Assembly (NCBI RefSeq): GCF_000499385.1
Contig: NW_013652890.1
Location: 1 to 50,109, forward strand
Reading direction: 5' to 3'
Length of the DNA: 50,109 nt
From: Eimeria necatrix
Taxonomy: Eukaryota > Apicomplexa > Conoidasida > Eucoccidiorida > Eimeriidae
The notes below the pieces were generated by a model. It saw nothing but the letters and a program-made list of their open reading frames with translations. It searched no databases and was not told the DNA's origin. Below are positions 35,939 to 46,205 of this stretch, piece by piece; within the stretch, counting starts at the first letter, position 1, and every line of letters begins with the position of its first letter. Made by a program: the position numbers and the translations under genes.

Positions 35939-36704
35939 TGCTCACCGCCCGCTCGAAGGGCTGTCGCAATGCTGCCTGCTCCAGAGTGGCATCAAGAGTT
36001 TCTCGCAGCAGCTGCCAGCACTCCCTATCCACAGCGTTGAGAGAGGCCAGAGTGGAGACTGCGCAGCGGCAGCAGCAGCAACAGTAGCAGCAGCAGCAGC
36101 AGCAGCAGTAGCAGTAGTAGTCGCAGTAGCAGTAGTAGCAGCAGCAGCTCTAGCAGCAGCAGTCGTAATAGCAATAGCAGCAGCAGCAGCAGCAGGGACA
36201 TCAAGCAGCAGCCTAAACTAGAATTACAAAAAACACAGTTCACAAAGCCAAACCCCGCCGAGCCATCAGAAGCAGCTGAGCCGAAGCAGCAGCAGCAGCA
36301 GCGGCAGCAGCAGCAGCAGCAGCAGTAGCAATTACCTCTTTCTTTGATTGCCGCTCGTGCTGCAGCAGGGTCTGCAGCAGCAGGCTGTTCTGTCGCGTGG
36401 TCTGCTTCTACAGGAAGCTGCAGCTCCTCGAGTGTGGCGCTTTTCTGCTGCTGCAGCCGCTGCAGCAGCTGCGGCAGCAGCTCATCCCCCAGCAGGTCAT
36501 AGACATCAAACAAAGTGGAGGCCCCCTTAAAGGGGCCCCCATCCCCACAAAGGCCCCCATCTGCTGCCAGCCCAGGCCGGGGGCCCCTGCGGCTCTTTAT
36601 GCTGCTGCGGCTGCCTTTCTCGACAAGTGTCTTTAGCCTTTCCCACCCCAAGTCCGAGGACTCCAGCGGGGTGCGCAGCAGCTGCGAGTACAGCAGCCGC
36701 AGCT

Positions 36705-36739
<35 letters not shown>

Positions 36740-36850
36740 GCAGCAGCGCGGCAGCAGCGCGGCAGCAGCAGCAGCAGCAGCAGCGACAGATGTTAATGGT
36801 TGTCTGGCAGCAACGGCAAAGCCCCCAAAAGGGCCCCACTCCGGCCCTTT

Positions 36851-36889
<39 letters not shown>

Positions 36890-37137
36890 GTGTCTGTGTC
36901 TTACCCTTTGCAGAGCTGTTTGCATGCGCTGCCGGTTTGTTTCAAGAAGACTATTGAGGCCCTCTTTGGGTGGGGTTTCCCCTTCTGCAGTGTCTGTACA
37001 CCCCAGATCCTCTTCGACAGGAGCCGCCACTTCTGCTGCAGTAATCTTTTCCCTAGCAGCAAACAGCTCCTCTTCTTCCCAGTCCAATATGCACTGCCAC
37101 AAGGGCCAGGCCTTCCAGTGAGCGCCAGCCTGCGCAC

Positions 37138-37169
<32 letters not shown>

Positions 37170-37708
37170 TGCAGCAGCAGCAACTGTAGCTAAGTGGGGA
37201 GCTGCGCAGTGGGGCCTCTGCTGTTCCATACTGCAGAGAACCTGACCTTCCCCCTCGGGAAGGTCAGGTTCTTTTACTCCTCTGGCTACTCATGATGTGC
37301 AGCAGCAGCAACAGCAGCCGCAGCAGCAGCAGCAGCAGCAGCAGCATGAGTAGCAGCAACTACAGACCCGACAGTAGCGCACTTTTACAGTCTGTGGCTT
37401 GTGCCCCGTGACCCACAGTTTAGAAGTGAAAGGTCCTAAAAGTTAGATCTACGTTTAGGGTTAAGGGCTTAGGATTCAGTGTTTAGGGCTTAGGCTTTAG
37501 GGTTTAGGGTTTAGGGTTTAGGGTTTAGGGTTTAGGGTTTACGTGCTGTATGGCTTGGTCCATTCTGGCGCGGACCAAGTGCGGAGGCAAGCAGGCGAAG
37601 TCTTTCATCCATTCGAAGTAAGCTGCCCAAATGAGGGGATTATGTCCAACGAATTCCAGCGAGCGTTCAAAAACCTAAACCATTGAATCGCAAACTGCAA
37701 CTCGAGGT

Positions 37709-37754
<46 letters not shown>

Positions 37755-38444
37755 GGCAGCAGCGGCAGTGGCAGCAGAAGAGGCAGCACCAGCGGGAGTT
37801 GCTACAGCACAACGCAGCAATCAAAGCGGCTGCAGCAGCAGAAGCAACAGCCTCTGTGGCAGGGCAGCAGCAGCAGCTGTGGCAGTCCGAAAGCAGAGCA
37901 GAGCCTCAACTGTAGCCGTATCCCTTATTGCTGCAGCACCAGCAGCAGCAGCACCAGCAGCACCAGCAGCACCAGCACCAGCAGCACCAGCAGCAAAAGC
38001 ACCAGCAGCAAAAGCACCAGCAGCACCAGCAGCACCAGCACCAGCAGCACCAGCAGCACCAGAGGCAGCAGCACCAGCAGCACCAGCAGCACCAGCAGCA
38101 CCAGCAGCACCAGCAGCAGAGGTATCAGCAGCAGCACCAGCAGCAGCAGCAGCAGCAGAGGTATCAGCAGCAGCAGCAGCAGCGCCTGCGGACCTCCTCG
38201 CACTTGTTCCAGTCCCCCTTCGGGTCACACTGCAGCCTTGCGAGTTTCTTCCAGTAGCCAAAGAGAAGAGGAAATTCAAAAAGAAATCTTTCAAGAGCTT
38301 GTTCGTAATCTTCGAGTTTGTCGGGGCCCTGGGGTGTACGTACAGCCCGCAGCGGGGCAGCAAAGGCAGCAAGACGAACAAAATTCAAAAATTCAAAAAG
38401 TAAAAGACTGCAAGTGAAGGCAGAAAGCCCCTCAAATCCGTGGA

Positions 38445-38484
<40 letters not shown>

Positions 38485-39036
38485 GAGAGAGGGACCAAGA
38501 GGCAGAAGGGAGCACGTTGGTGGCAGGATAGCTTACGAGCGAAGGGTTTAGGGTTTAGGGTTTAGGGTTTAGGGTTTGTGGGTGGCTCACAGCGCTGGAC
38601 AAAGCACACACTAGAGCTTGTAAAGCCTCATACGAATAAGGGTTTTGATCTGCCTGTCTCAGCAAATAGCCCAAGTCATCTGTGGCTTCTTCTGGGAAGG
38701 GTGCATCTGCAGCCAACACAAACCCTAAACCCTAAACGCTAAACCCTAAACCCTAGATCCCGAACTGGAAGTTCAAGTTTTCAGCTCTTGGCAAATTCCC
38801 ACAACTCCACAGGGTATGCAGCTGCTGCACAGTGGCAAATTTGCAATGAAAAAGAAAAAAGGGAAGCAAAGAAGAAGATATTAAATAAATAAATGAGAAA
38901 GATAGAAACCTTGAGCAGCAAAACAAAAGAAAGCAGCAAACCTGGAGGCACTACGTCATCCGCCTCGGCTGCATCATCGGGCATCTCTTTCGATCCCTTC
39001 TTCGCTCCCTTCCTTTTCCCCCCGTAGTCCTCCACC

Positions 39037-39078
<42 letters not shown>

Positions 39079-39155
39079 GATGGGGCCCTGTAGGCTGAGT
39101 ACTGCTTCGCAGCCGCCTCCCAGTCCACGGGCTCCGGGGCGCATGGCTGCTGCTG
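33411..39155 (-). CDS. PRP39: Pre-mRNA-processing factor 39 (Prp39-like, HAT repeats)
   Basis: Ten exons join with matching phase: 38591-38706, 38194-38328, 37543-37674, 36905-37129, 36336-36702, 35946-36058, 35612-35698, 34959-35116, 33844-34431 and 33411-33579. HAT motifs follow Prp39 order: FEFPLLFGYWKKLARLQ, VFERSLEFVGHNPLIWAAYF, WPLWQCILDWEEEELFAARE, RRLQAWREYLDFEEKH, RRCLEVCASYPEFWLRCA, ASQLEVCGRLKEAAEEFEAL and SILARAREALPKSLPLLLLQ. Prp39 is a U1 snRNP protein that helps commit pre-mRNA at the 5' splice site in the nucleus. The N-terminal exon (about 38945-39155, with VDWEAAAKQYSAYRAP and poly-Gln) is clear, but its junctions and the start codon are not; a small ELWEFAK exon near 38.80 kb may use a GC donor. 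Exon 33844-34431 carries a long Gln/Leu insertion. Four introns hold telomere-like repeats. Confidence 0.88.
34556..34571. repeat. Perfect 16-bp palindrome of the TGTACGTACA family
   Basis: GGGTGTAC followed by its exact reverse complement, in the Prp39 intron at 34432-34958. Confidence 0.75.
35524..35598. repeat. Telomere-like tract in a Prp39 intron
   Basis: Degenerate and perfect TTTAGGG units. On the transcribed strand the perfect part begins about 15 nt after the donor GTAACT at 35611. Confidence 0.9.
37237..37272. repeat. Perfect 16-bp hairpin with a 4-nt loop, in a Prp39 intron
   Basis: The arm AGAACCTGACCTTCCC (37237-37252) is followed by CCTC and then the exact reverse complement (37257-37272). 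It lies in the intron 37130-37542, downstream of a CAG run. A second inverted pair (GCTACTCATG at 37285-37294, CATGAGTAGC at 37345-37354) encloses another CAG run beside it. Confidence 0.85.
37452..37541. repeat. Telomere-like tract abutting a Prp39 5' splice site
   Basis: On the transcribed strand the donor reads GTAAACCCTAAACCC: the splice site is itself the first telomere-like unit. Perfect units occupy 37496-37541, degenerate ones reach 37452. Confidence 0.95.
37708..38193. repeat. Large CAG/CAGCAC repeat block in a Prp39 intron
   Basis: The intron 37675-38193 is mostly CAG triplets. From 37936 to 38120 the pattern becomes a higher-order CAGCAGCAC-type array with AAA and AGG variants, and pure CAG runs flank it. 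On the plus strand it reads as Ala/Pro, Gln/His or Ser/Thr by frame, but it lies between two secure minus-strand exons. Confidence 0.85.
38544..38577. repeat. Telomere-like tract in a Prp39 intron
   Basis: Nearly five TTTAGGG units. On the transcribed strand it begins 13 nt after the donor GTGAGC at 38590. Confidence 0.95.
38720..38755. repeat. Telomere-like CCCTAAA tract in a Prp39 intron
   Basis: About five units, one degenerate, in the opposite orientation to the neighbouring tracts, ending 14 nt before the acceptor at 38707. They fill much of a short intron. Confidence 0.9.
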
Positions 39156-41701
39156 CTGCAGGTAACCCAGAGGGAATGGCAGCTGCAGCGCAGCAGCAGC
39201 AGCAAACAGCAGCAGCCACTGCAAGGACAGGCAGAGGCTTTGCAAGCCCAGCTGGCGGTGTTGGGGAGAGGCCCCAGCAGCTGCAGCAACTGCAGGAGCA
39301 GCTGCAGCAGCTTCTGCTGCTGCTGCTGCAACTGCTGCTGCTGCTACCGCTGCGGACCGCCCAGCAGCTAAGGAAATGCCGCGTTCTGAGGGCTCAGCTC
39401 ACCATGCTGGGATTTTAGAAAGGCTGTAACAAAGGAAAAAAAGAAGCCTGAAGGGGGCAGAGAGGAAAGCCAGCAGCGCGGAAGTCCGCAGTGCCTGCTG
39501 CTGCCGCTCTGCACGGAAGCTAGGAGGGAATGTCAGGGTGAAACAGTTGGACAGCCTCAAGGGCAACATATAAAAGACATAAGTAAGAGCTCGACAAGGT
39601 GAAGTGACTGCCGCAGGCAGAGGCAGGGCCAATTTCTCTACGCGTGCAAGTGGAATGCTGCTGCTGCTGCTGCTGCTGCTGTTGCTGCAGTGCGTCTATT
39701 CCGAGACACTGACTCAGCTTCTGTCAACAAGAAAATCAAGTAGATATCCTGGCTAATCCTAATGGATCACAGCGAAGGTTTGCTGCCAAATACTTCTGCG
39801 CCTCACTATTCACAAACGGCGCTGCAGTCGTGGCGGCTGCTGCTGGGCTCTGTGTGGGGTGTCATCCGCTCGCACAGTTGCTGCTAAGCACCCAAAAGAA
39901 ACTTAATCTTGTTCTAAAAGAAATTTAACTATTTAATTCAATCAAGTTTCGTTCATTCAAGTGGCCGTGAGGAGCCCAAGTTAAGGAATTTACGCGTGCC
40001 CTTTGTAGTGCGCAGGTGACCTTGAGCTTTTGCTGGGCTCACTGGCACTGCACAATGCATGTTTTGCACGGCATGGCCATTTTATAGACACGACAGTATT
40101 AGAACAAATTAGAAATTGATTTTAATAATTACATGCAGTTTGTTTCTTGCAAGTTGCTTTGCTCGCTATCTGCAAACACGGGCTGCGAGTGCACCGGTCC
40201 ACTGGTGCAGCAGCACGCCTGCGCTTCCCAAGCAACAAGAGAAGTTTCAAGAGCAATAACTTTTCGAAATCTTACTTTAATATCTTTATTTAATTCTTAA
40301 TGCAACATGGAATAGTTGCATCGGTTGCAGCATTCCCTCTTAAGGCTTAAAATGCCAGGGTGGGACGTGTCTTGCGTCCTCACTTTCCAGTTCAAGTTCA
40401 ATGTTCCATGAGCAGAGATGCGTTTTCGGGAATTAAAATTGTTCATGCAATATATTCAAAAGCCATTTCAAAAGCAGATTGTTCTTTTGGCCCGGGAGAG
40501 CTCGCGGCTCTGCCTATTGCTGCGTCAGCGGCTGCAGCAGCAGCTGCTGCAGCAGCAGTCTGCAACAGCACTTGCTGCTCCAGAAGCAGTTAATACAATG
40601 GAGGCAGCTGCAGCAGCTTCATTATAAGCTACAATTTCAGCTGCGGCAGCAGCAGCAGCTGCTGCAGCAGCAGTCAACAACAGCAATTGCTGCTCCAGAA
40701 GCAGTTAATACAATGGAAGCAGCTGCAGCTTCCCCATGAGCTACAATTTCAGCTGCTGCAGCAGCTGCTGTTCTGCTGCTCTCTTCCTGTGCACCCTTTC
40801 TCTTGCACCCGTTACTCATTTGCATTTCAAAAAAAAGGCATTTGTGGAAATCCATCTAAATATTCCCTTTCTCTGCGTTTATAGACCACGTTTTCGATTG
40901 CATTAAGAAGAAAAGCAGCAAATTAAGCAGCAGCACGTACATCCAGATCCAAAGCTTCTGCTGCTGCTACTAATACTGCTGCCGCACATTCCCCACCCAA
41001 TTACTTCACATAACACACATACTTATTTATCCTCTTAATTTCGCTTCAGCTCTCACTCAAAGACTCCAGCCTTATCCCCCAACAAACTTGCACCTTCAAC
41101 CTCAACAAATACCCCCACCTTCAACACCATCTCCTCCAAATTGAACTACCCCCTACCAAGCCTCCTCTGCTACAAAAATCTCCTTATAATCTTTTGGCCA
41201 GTTTGCTGGTCAGTTCCACTTTCCTACGTAACTCTCATGTTCCACTTTTCCCCACTTTCCCTCTTCACCCTCCCCATTACTGCTTTTCCAGATCTCCTCT
41301 AAACACTACAACTAAAGTGGAAAGTGGAAGAAGTGGCAGCCTATTAACTAACTACAGCTTTTGAATTCTTCTACTGCTTCGTTTCCCTCGAGAATTGCGT
41401 GCCTCGGAAGCCCACGGCGAGTTCGGAAACAAGCTGTTCTGTTCTTAACGTGTTTAAACGGCCGCCGCAGCCAACCCCAACAAAATGCTTCCTTTTTTCT
41501 GCAGCTTTCCCTTTAAACTGCCCCAAACTTCCCCTGCGTGGCCCTGGGCTTCCTCCGGGCGGCTCGGCGCGTTGCAGCGCCTACAGACACACGCGTGCAT
41601 GCATCTTCGTGGATCTACTCTGTACACGGGTGCAATTGGTGCAACTTGTCCTCAGTTCGTCCTTTTTGTCCTTTTTGCAATTGCATGCACGAAGAAAACG
41701 C
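39156..41701. other. Repeat-poor intergenic region
   Basis: No supported gene. CAG/CTG runs persist to about 39.4 kb, with one at 39656-39690; upstream Prp39 sequence may lie here. The rest is AT-rich unique sequence, with a 115-bp tandem duplication at about 40545-40774 and a strongly C-rich, G-poor plus strand at about 41.04-41.29 kb. Short open frames show no domain or splice support. Confidence 0.5.
40545..40774. repeat. 115-bp tandem duplication
   Basis: Two copies share GCTGCTCCAGAAGCAGTTAA (beginning at 40575 and 40690) and a downstream GAGCTACAATTTCAGCTG-like segment, offset by 115 bases. The period is not a multiple of three, which argues against coding. Confidence 0.75.
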
Positions 41702-43000
41702 TCAAAACAGCGCAACTCCAACAGCCGTGACGGCAAAAACAAGGAAGGTCGGCACCGCTGCAGAGGCGCCACCCACGAGGCCCGCTGTGATCTTGTCCCA
41801 TTGCTTTTGCCTGTGAACCCAAACGCCACAAAACCCTTTAAATCCCCAATAATTTCGACAAAATAATAATTCCAACAACTCTAATAACCCCAATAATAAG
41901 TGCAAATCCCCAAATCGTTGGATCCGGACCTCCTTTCTCGCTCGCCTAGCTGCTTACTGCAACTGCGCAGAACCCCAAACCCTAAACCCTAAACCCTGCC
42001 CTCTCGAAGCCTTACTCGAAAGGAGCCGTGCCTTCCTTCAGCGACTTGGGCGAAGTGATGCAGAGAAGAGCTTTGATTTCCTCCTGCTTGCTGCCGCTGT
42101 CAGTGGTTTCCGGGCAAACGAAGTATGCGCAGTCCACCTTGCTTTCCTGCTGGGGGGTGAAGAGGGCCACAAAGGACTGGGCCTGGGTGGTCTTGTACAC
42201 CGCAGAATCCGCCGCATACGGCGGAGGCAAACCCTTGAACAGATTGACTCCTTCTCTCCAGTGCTTCACTGCAGTTGCACAGTCGCCATTGGCCCCCTTC
42301 TGGATCGAAATGGCGAAGTTCCCGTCCAGTGAGGTCGAAGTTGTGGGAGGCATCGTTCCCTGAAAGCCCCAAAAGAGCAAAACAGCGCATGCACGAGCGC
42401 ATGCACACCCCCACAGGCAAGCACGGCAAGTCCACACACAAGAAACAGAAGCATGGCGCGGGGAAAGCTGCTCTTTTCTGCGCCTCTGAGCCCCATTGAC
42501 CCTTCAAAATTCTCCCGCCTTTGTGTCTTCAAATTAAACCGTCGTTTGGTCCATCTGTGGCCACTTCTGAGCCCCAAAACTGGCCACTACTGGCCACCAC
42601 GCGCCGTGCTTTCCTTACGGCTCTAGCGGCGGTGCAGACGGAACCAGTGAAGGCCACATTGGGGCTGTCGCCAGCTTTTAGAGGCAATTTAGCTTGCTCT
42701 GTAGTTCCCAACTGCAGCGGGGCCAGGCCAACATCAGAACGGATGCTGTTCATGGCAGTTGTGCAATCGATACTTGCTGCTCCTGCAGCGCCTGCCCACC
42801 CAGCACACACAACACGCGGCAAACAACCCTTTGTCCTTTTAAACTTTTTCAAACTCGAATTTAAAAACAATTTAAGTTCCAAAAAGAAAGAAACAACGCC
42901 TACCGGGCGGCGCAGTGGGACCTGAGGACGCCTGCGCCCCCTGCGTGTCTCGAAAGAAGACGGCCGAGCCGGCCAAAAAGAGCAGCTTGAGGCTCCTCAT
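41702..43000 (-). CDS. SAG-family GPI-anchored surface antigen
   Basis: Four exons agree in phase: 42904-43000, 42619-42791, 42016-42359 and 41702-41810, coding 240 residues, normal for an Eimeria SAG. Exon 1 gives a signal peptide (MRSLKLLFLAGSAVFF). The mature part has exactly six cysteines, in SIDC, GSVC, NGDC, KVDC, YFVC and ALLC, as in the TA4/SAG family, whose disulfide-bonded domain is displayed on sporozoites and merozoites. Exon 4 encodes the GPI signal: a small-residue site in GLVGGASAA, then a hydrophobic end (FLVFAVTAVGVALF). The family is multigenic and thought to act in host-cell attachment and immune interaction. Without splicing, the exon 3 frame would stop at TAA within the donor GTAAGG, so intron 3 is needed for anchoring. 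Intron 3 carries telomere-like units. The gene sits alone in repeat-poor DNA, and its exons lack homopolymers. Confidence 0.92.
41975..41998. repeat. Short telomere-like tract in SAG intron 3
   Basis: Three CCCTAAA-type units. On the transcribed strand they begin about 17 nt after the donor GTAAGG at 42015. Confidence 0.85.
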
Positions 43001-44980
43001 TACCGTGACCTAGAAGGCAATTTAACTTGAAAACAACAAATCAAAACTCGGGCAGAAATGAAACAGCATTTGAAGCATGAGAATGGGACAGAGACAGACA
43101 GGGGAGGGCAACCAGCGGTTGCTTTGCAGCGGGGTGGGTGGGTGCCTGAGCCCCAGTGGCTCTCACCATGAGGATGCCTGGCGTCTCACGCTTTGGGAGA
43201 AAGTAGTGCAAAAAAGGAGAAATAAACCACTCAGTCGAGACAAAATTTAATTTTTAAGCCTAAGACAGGAGCTTATTTGGGGGAAAATGCCCGAAAAAGC
43301 CGCCAGAAGCAGCAGGTGAACCGGAGCCGTGAGACGCTGGGCTGGGCTACGCCAGGGCAGAAGACCGTGCCAGGCCTGCTCCCAGCGAGACAGTTTTTGA
43401 CACACATTTCTGAACTTTAATTCGTTATCAATTGAAGAAACAATATTTGTTCAATTTCCAGTGGTCCACTGGTCAACTGGAGGGACTCTTGCGTCCGCAC
43501 ATTTGCTCCTTGCGCTGCCGCCGGCCTGCCAATGCTCCTGGAATGGTTACGTGCAACAGCTGCTGGGGACTTAATGCGGCGAAAACAGGAAATAACGCGC
43601 AGAATATAATAATTGTATTATTCCAATGTATATCCTTGTAAATGCATGCAACTGATGAACCAAGTGCAGCGTTTACACTGTGCAAACCCGCGCGCGAGCT
43701 TCTTGCGGCTCAGAGCGCAGCAGCTGTTTGCCTTAGACAAGCTCAAAACGAGAATAATCTGCACTTTTTGCATCAATTTATATTCCTGTGGCTCTCAGGG
43801 TTTTCCATTTTGCACCTTTTTCGTCATAGGCGGCTCTCACAGCCACTCTTCGTGTCCGTCGGTGGTGGTGAAGACTTTCTGGGCTGTTGCATTTCTATGT
43901 CTCGTGCATTTGGCCGAGCTTTGGACCAAGGCATCTTCTTCAATGCATAAAATGGATTTCCATTAATGTTTGTTTGAAGTCCTGTAATTAATATTTGTTC
44001 GAAATATTGCAATTAATATCTCCAGCATGACCTGCACGCATTGGACTTCTCATACTGTTTGGTTCAGCACTCTCGACTAGTCTGGGATGGGTAGAAAGTT
44101 CACGAAGTGAAAATATTATGAAAATATTATCAAGTGGAAAGTTTGAGAGGAGATGGAGGCTGAGGAACTGCAGAAGAGTTTTGCACATTTGCAATTCTCG
44201 CGAGGCCACTTGCACTTGAGTATTTGAAAATAGATGCATTTCTTAACCACCCTGGGCATTTCTTACTGCAAAATGGCTGCATGCAGCCGCATATAACTAA
44301 AAATAAGTGGACGGGTTTTATTGCAATTATTATTTTGCCTTTTGGAAAAGAAAAGAAGGAAGATGAGGGCTCGCGGGCACTGCCACTCCAGAGTTGAACT
44401 TAGAAGGAAGTGCTGTTGTTTCGTTCCAATTCGTCCTTTTAGTTTGAATTTGACATTTTCTTTTGCGAACTGTCTTATTTGCAGGTTCACTTTTCATCTT
44501 TCTTTTATTTTTAAACAGAAAATTGCGTTTTTGCGTTCTTTTTTAAGTGTTCTTCGGTTTGTGCAGCATGTGGGATTCAACTTGCTGGCTCAGTTCAAGT
44601 TTGCCGCTAAGTTTCGAAACTAGCAGTGAAGGGCCAAAAATAGGAGCGAAAAAAGGCAAAGAAATGAGGAAAAATGTATATTGCAAAGAAGTAAAGTAAA
44701 AGAAACAAAGAAATGGAGAAAAATACAAATAATTGCAAAAGAGAGTTAAGAATACTTCGCTGTGGCTGCTCCCCGCCGAGCCCGAGACAGCGGGGAAAGC
44801 AGAACTGAACGGAAACAAAAAGACAAAAATAATGAACTGCAATTAATTCAATTTAATTTCAAATGCAAAATGAATTCACTCGAACAATGCAGCAGTGGCT
44901 TTCCACTTCTTTCCGGTTTTCTGAAGTTCAAGAACTTGAATGAGTGCTTTCAATTGCGCAGCTCCTGAAGAGCTCTCAAC

Positions 44981-45082
44981 TTTGATTATAAAGTTAAAAA
45001 GATATTATAATGGAATATTATTAAAGCATTATTTGATTATAAAGTTAAAAAGACATTATAATGGAATATTATTAAAGCATTA
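44981..45082. repeat. 51-bp tandem duplication, AT-rich
   Basis: Two adjacent copies beginning TTTGATTATAAAGTTAAAAA, one T/C difference apart (GATATT versus GACATT). Confidence 0.9.
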
Positions 45083-45220
45083 TTATGGACTTTTAATAAT
45101 ATTTCCAAAGACTTTCATCAGCCCATCAACATGTAGATTTGATGAGTGCTTTTGTCCATACAGCGCCGCGAAACAAATCAAAAAGGCTAATGCGGCGCAG
45201 CCCAAACACAAGCCAGCTGC

Positions 45221-45260
<40 letters not shown>

Positions 45261-45297
45261 GTGGCGTCGAGAACGCCTCAGCTGAGCCGCCTCCAGT

Positions 45298-45346
<49 letters not shown>

Positions 45347-45502
45347 GTGCAAGGCAAAACAAGGGTTGAATTCACACCGGAAGAAAGAAAAAAAGCAAAT
45401 AAAGACAAAAGTGCAGCAACAAAAGGCCCCAAAGCAACACAAGAGAGCAGCAGCAAAAGCTGCAGTTGCGGGCCGCGGGAAGCGATGCGTACGAGCAAAC
45501 CA

Positions 45503-45542
<40 letters not shown>

Positions 45543-45679
45543 TGCAGCAACTGCTGCTGCTGCTGACATCAGATAAGCACCCCACGCCACAGACATCCCT
45601 TTCCTCCCTCGCAGTGCAGCGCCGCGCTGCAGCAAGAGCAGCTGCTGCTGCAGCTGCGGCTCTCTTGCTGCTGCTGCAG

Positions 45680-45934
45680 CTGCTGCTGTAGCTGCAGCTG
45701 CCACTGTAGCTGCTGCCGCAGCTGCTGCTCTAACTGCAGCTGCCACTGTAGCTGCTGCTGCAGCTGCCACTGTAGCTGCTGCTGCAGCTGCTGCTGCAGC
45801 TGCTGCTGCAGCTGCTGCTGCAGCTGCTGCTGCAGCTGCCACTGTAGCTGCTGCTGCAGCTGCTGCTGCAGCTGCTGCTGCAGCTGCTGCTGCAGCTGCT
45901 GCTGCAGCTGCTGCTGCAGCTGCTGCTGCAGCTG
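45680..45934. repeat. Tandem array of CTGCTGCAGCTG units
   Basis: A 12-bp unit repeats with occasional CCACTGTAG inserts up to the base next to the DDI1 stop codon, so it forms the start of the DDI1 3' UTR. The unit contains the palindromes CAGCTG and CTGCAG. Confidence 0.85.
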
Positions 45935-46173
45935 CTACTTTGTCCCGTTTTCTGTTTCTGTTTTTGCTGCTGCTGCCTCCACTTCTTCGTGGCTTTCGAT
46001 AGTTCCGAAGAGTCCTTTATCAATTTGAGCTTCGGAAAGAAAAGGAATTTCTTCTCCTGCAGCAAGAAGCAAAGCGCAGCAGCAGCAAGGCCCCAGCTAG
46101 CTAGCTAGCTAGCTAGCTAGCCACCGGCTCACTGGCTAGCTAGCCGCGAGCTGAAGAAGCTGGGATTCTCAGA

Positions 46174-46205
<32 letters not shown>

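Larger units (their letters stand above)
43001..45934. other. Intergenic region between the SAG promoter and the DDI1 3' end
   Basis: AT-rich unique DNA to about 45.2 kb with no supported gene, then CAG/CTG-rich DNA. It contains the SAG promoter (upstream of 43000), a 51-bp tandem duplication at 44981-45082, purine-rich plus-strand sequence near 44.63-44.76 kb, CTG and CAG runs at 45224-45345 and 45510-45560, and a 12-bp-unit array at about 45680-45934. The frame at 45224-45691 has a charged segment (RVEFTPEERKKANKDKSAA) but is otherwise homopolymer, so I do not call it a gene. Confidence 0.5.

Noticed and set aside
37936..38120. CRISPR-like array
   Set aside because: The repeated CAGCAGCAC units have no unique spacers of constant length; this is a microsatellite in a eukaryotic intron.
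45224..45691. Plus-strand frame with poly-Leu, poly-Gln and a charged segment
   Set aside because: Only about 50 residues are not repeat, no start context or family is seen, and it overlaps antisense homopolymer frames. Kept as noncoding.
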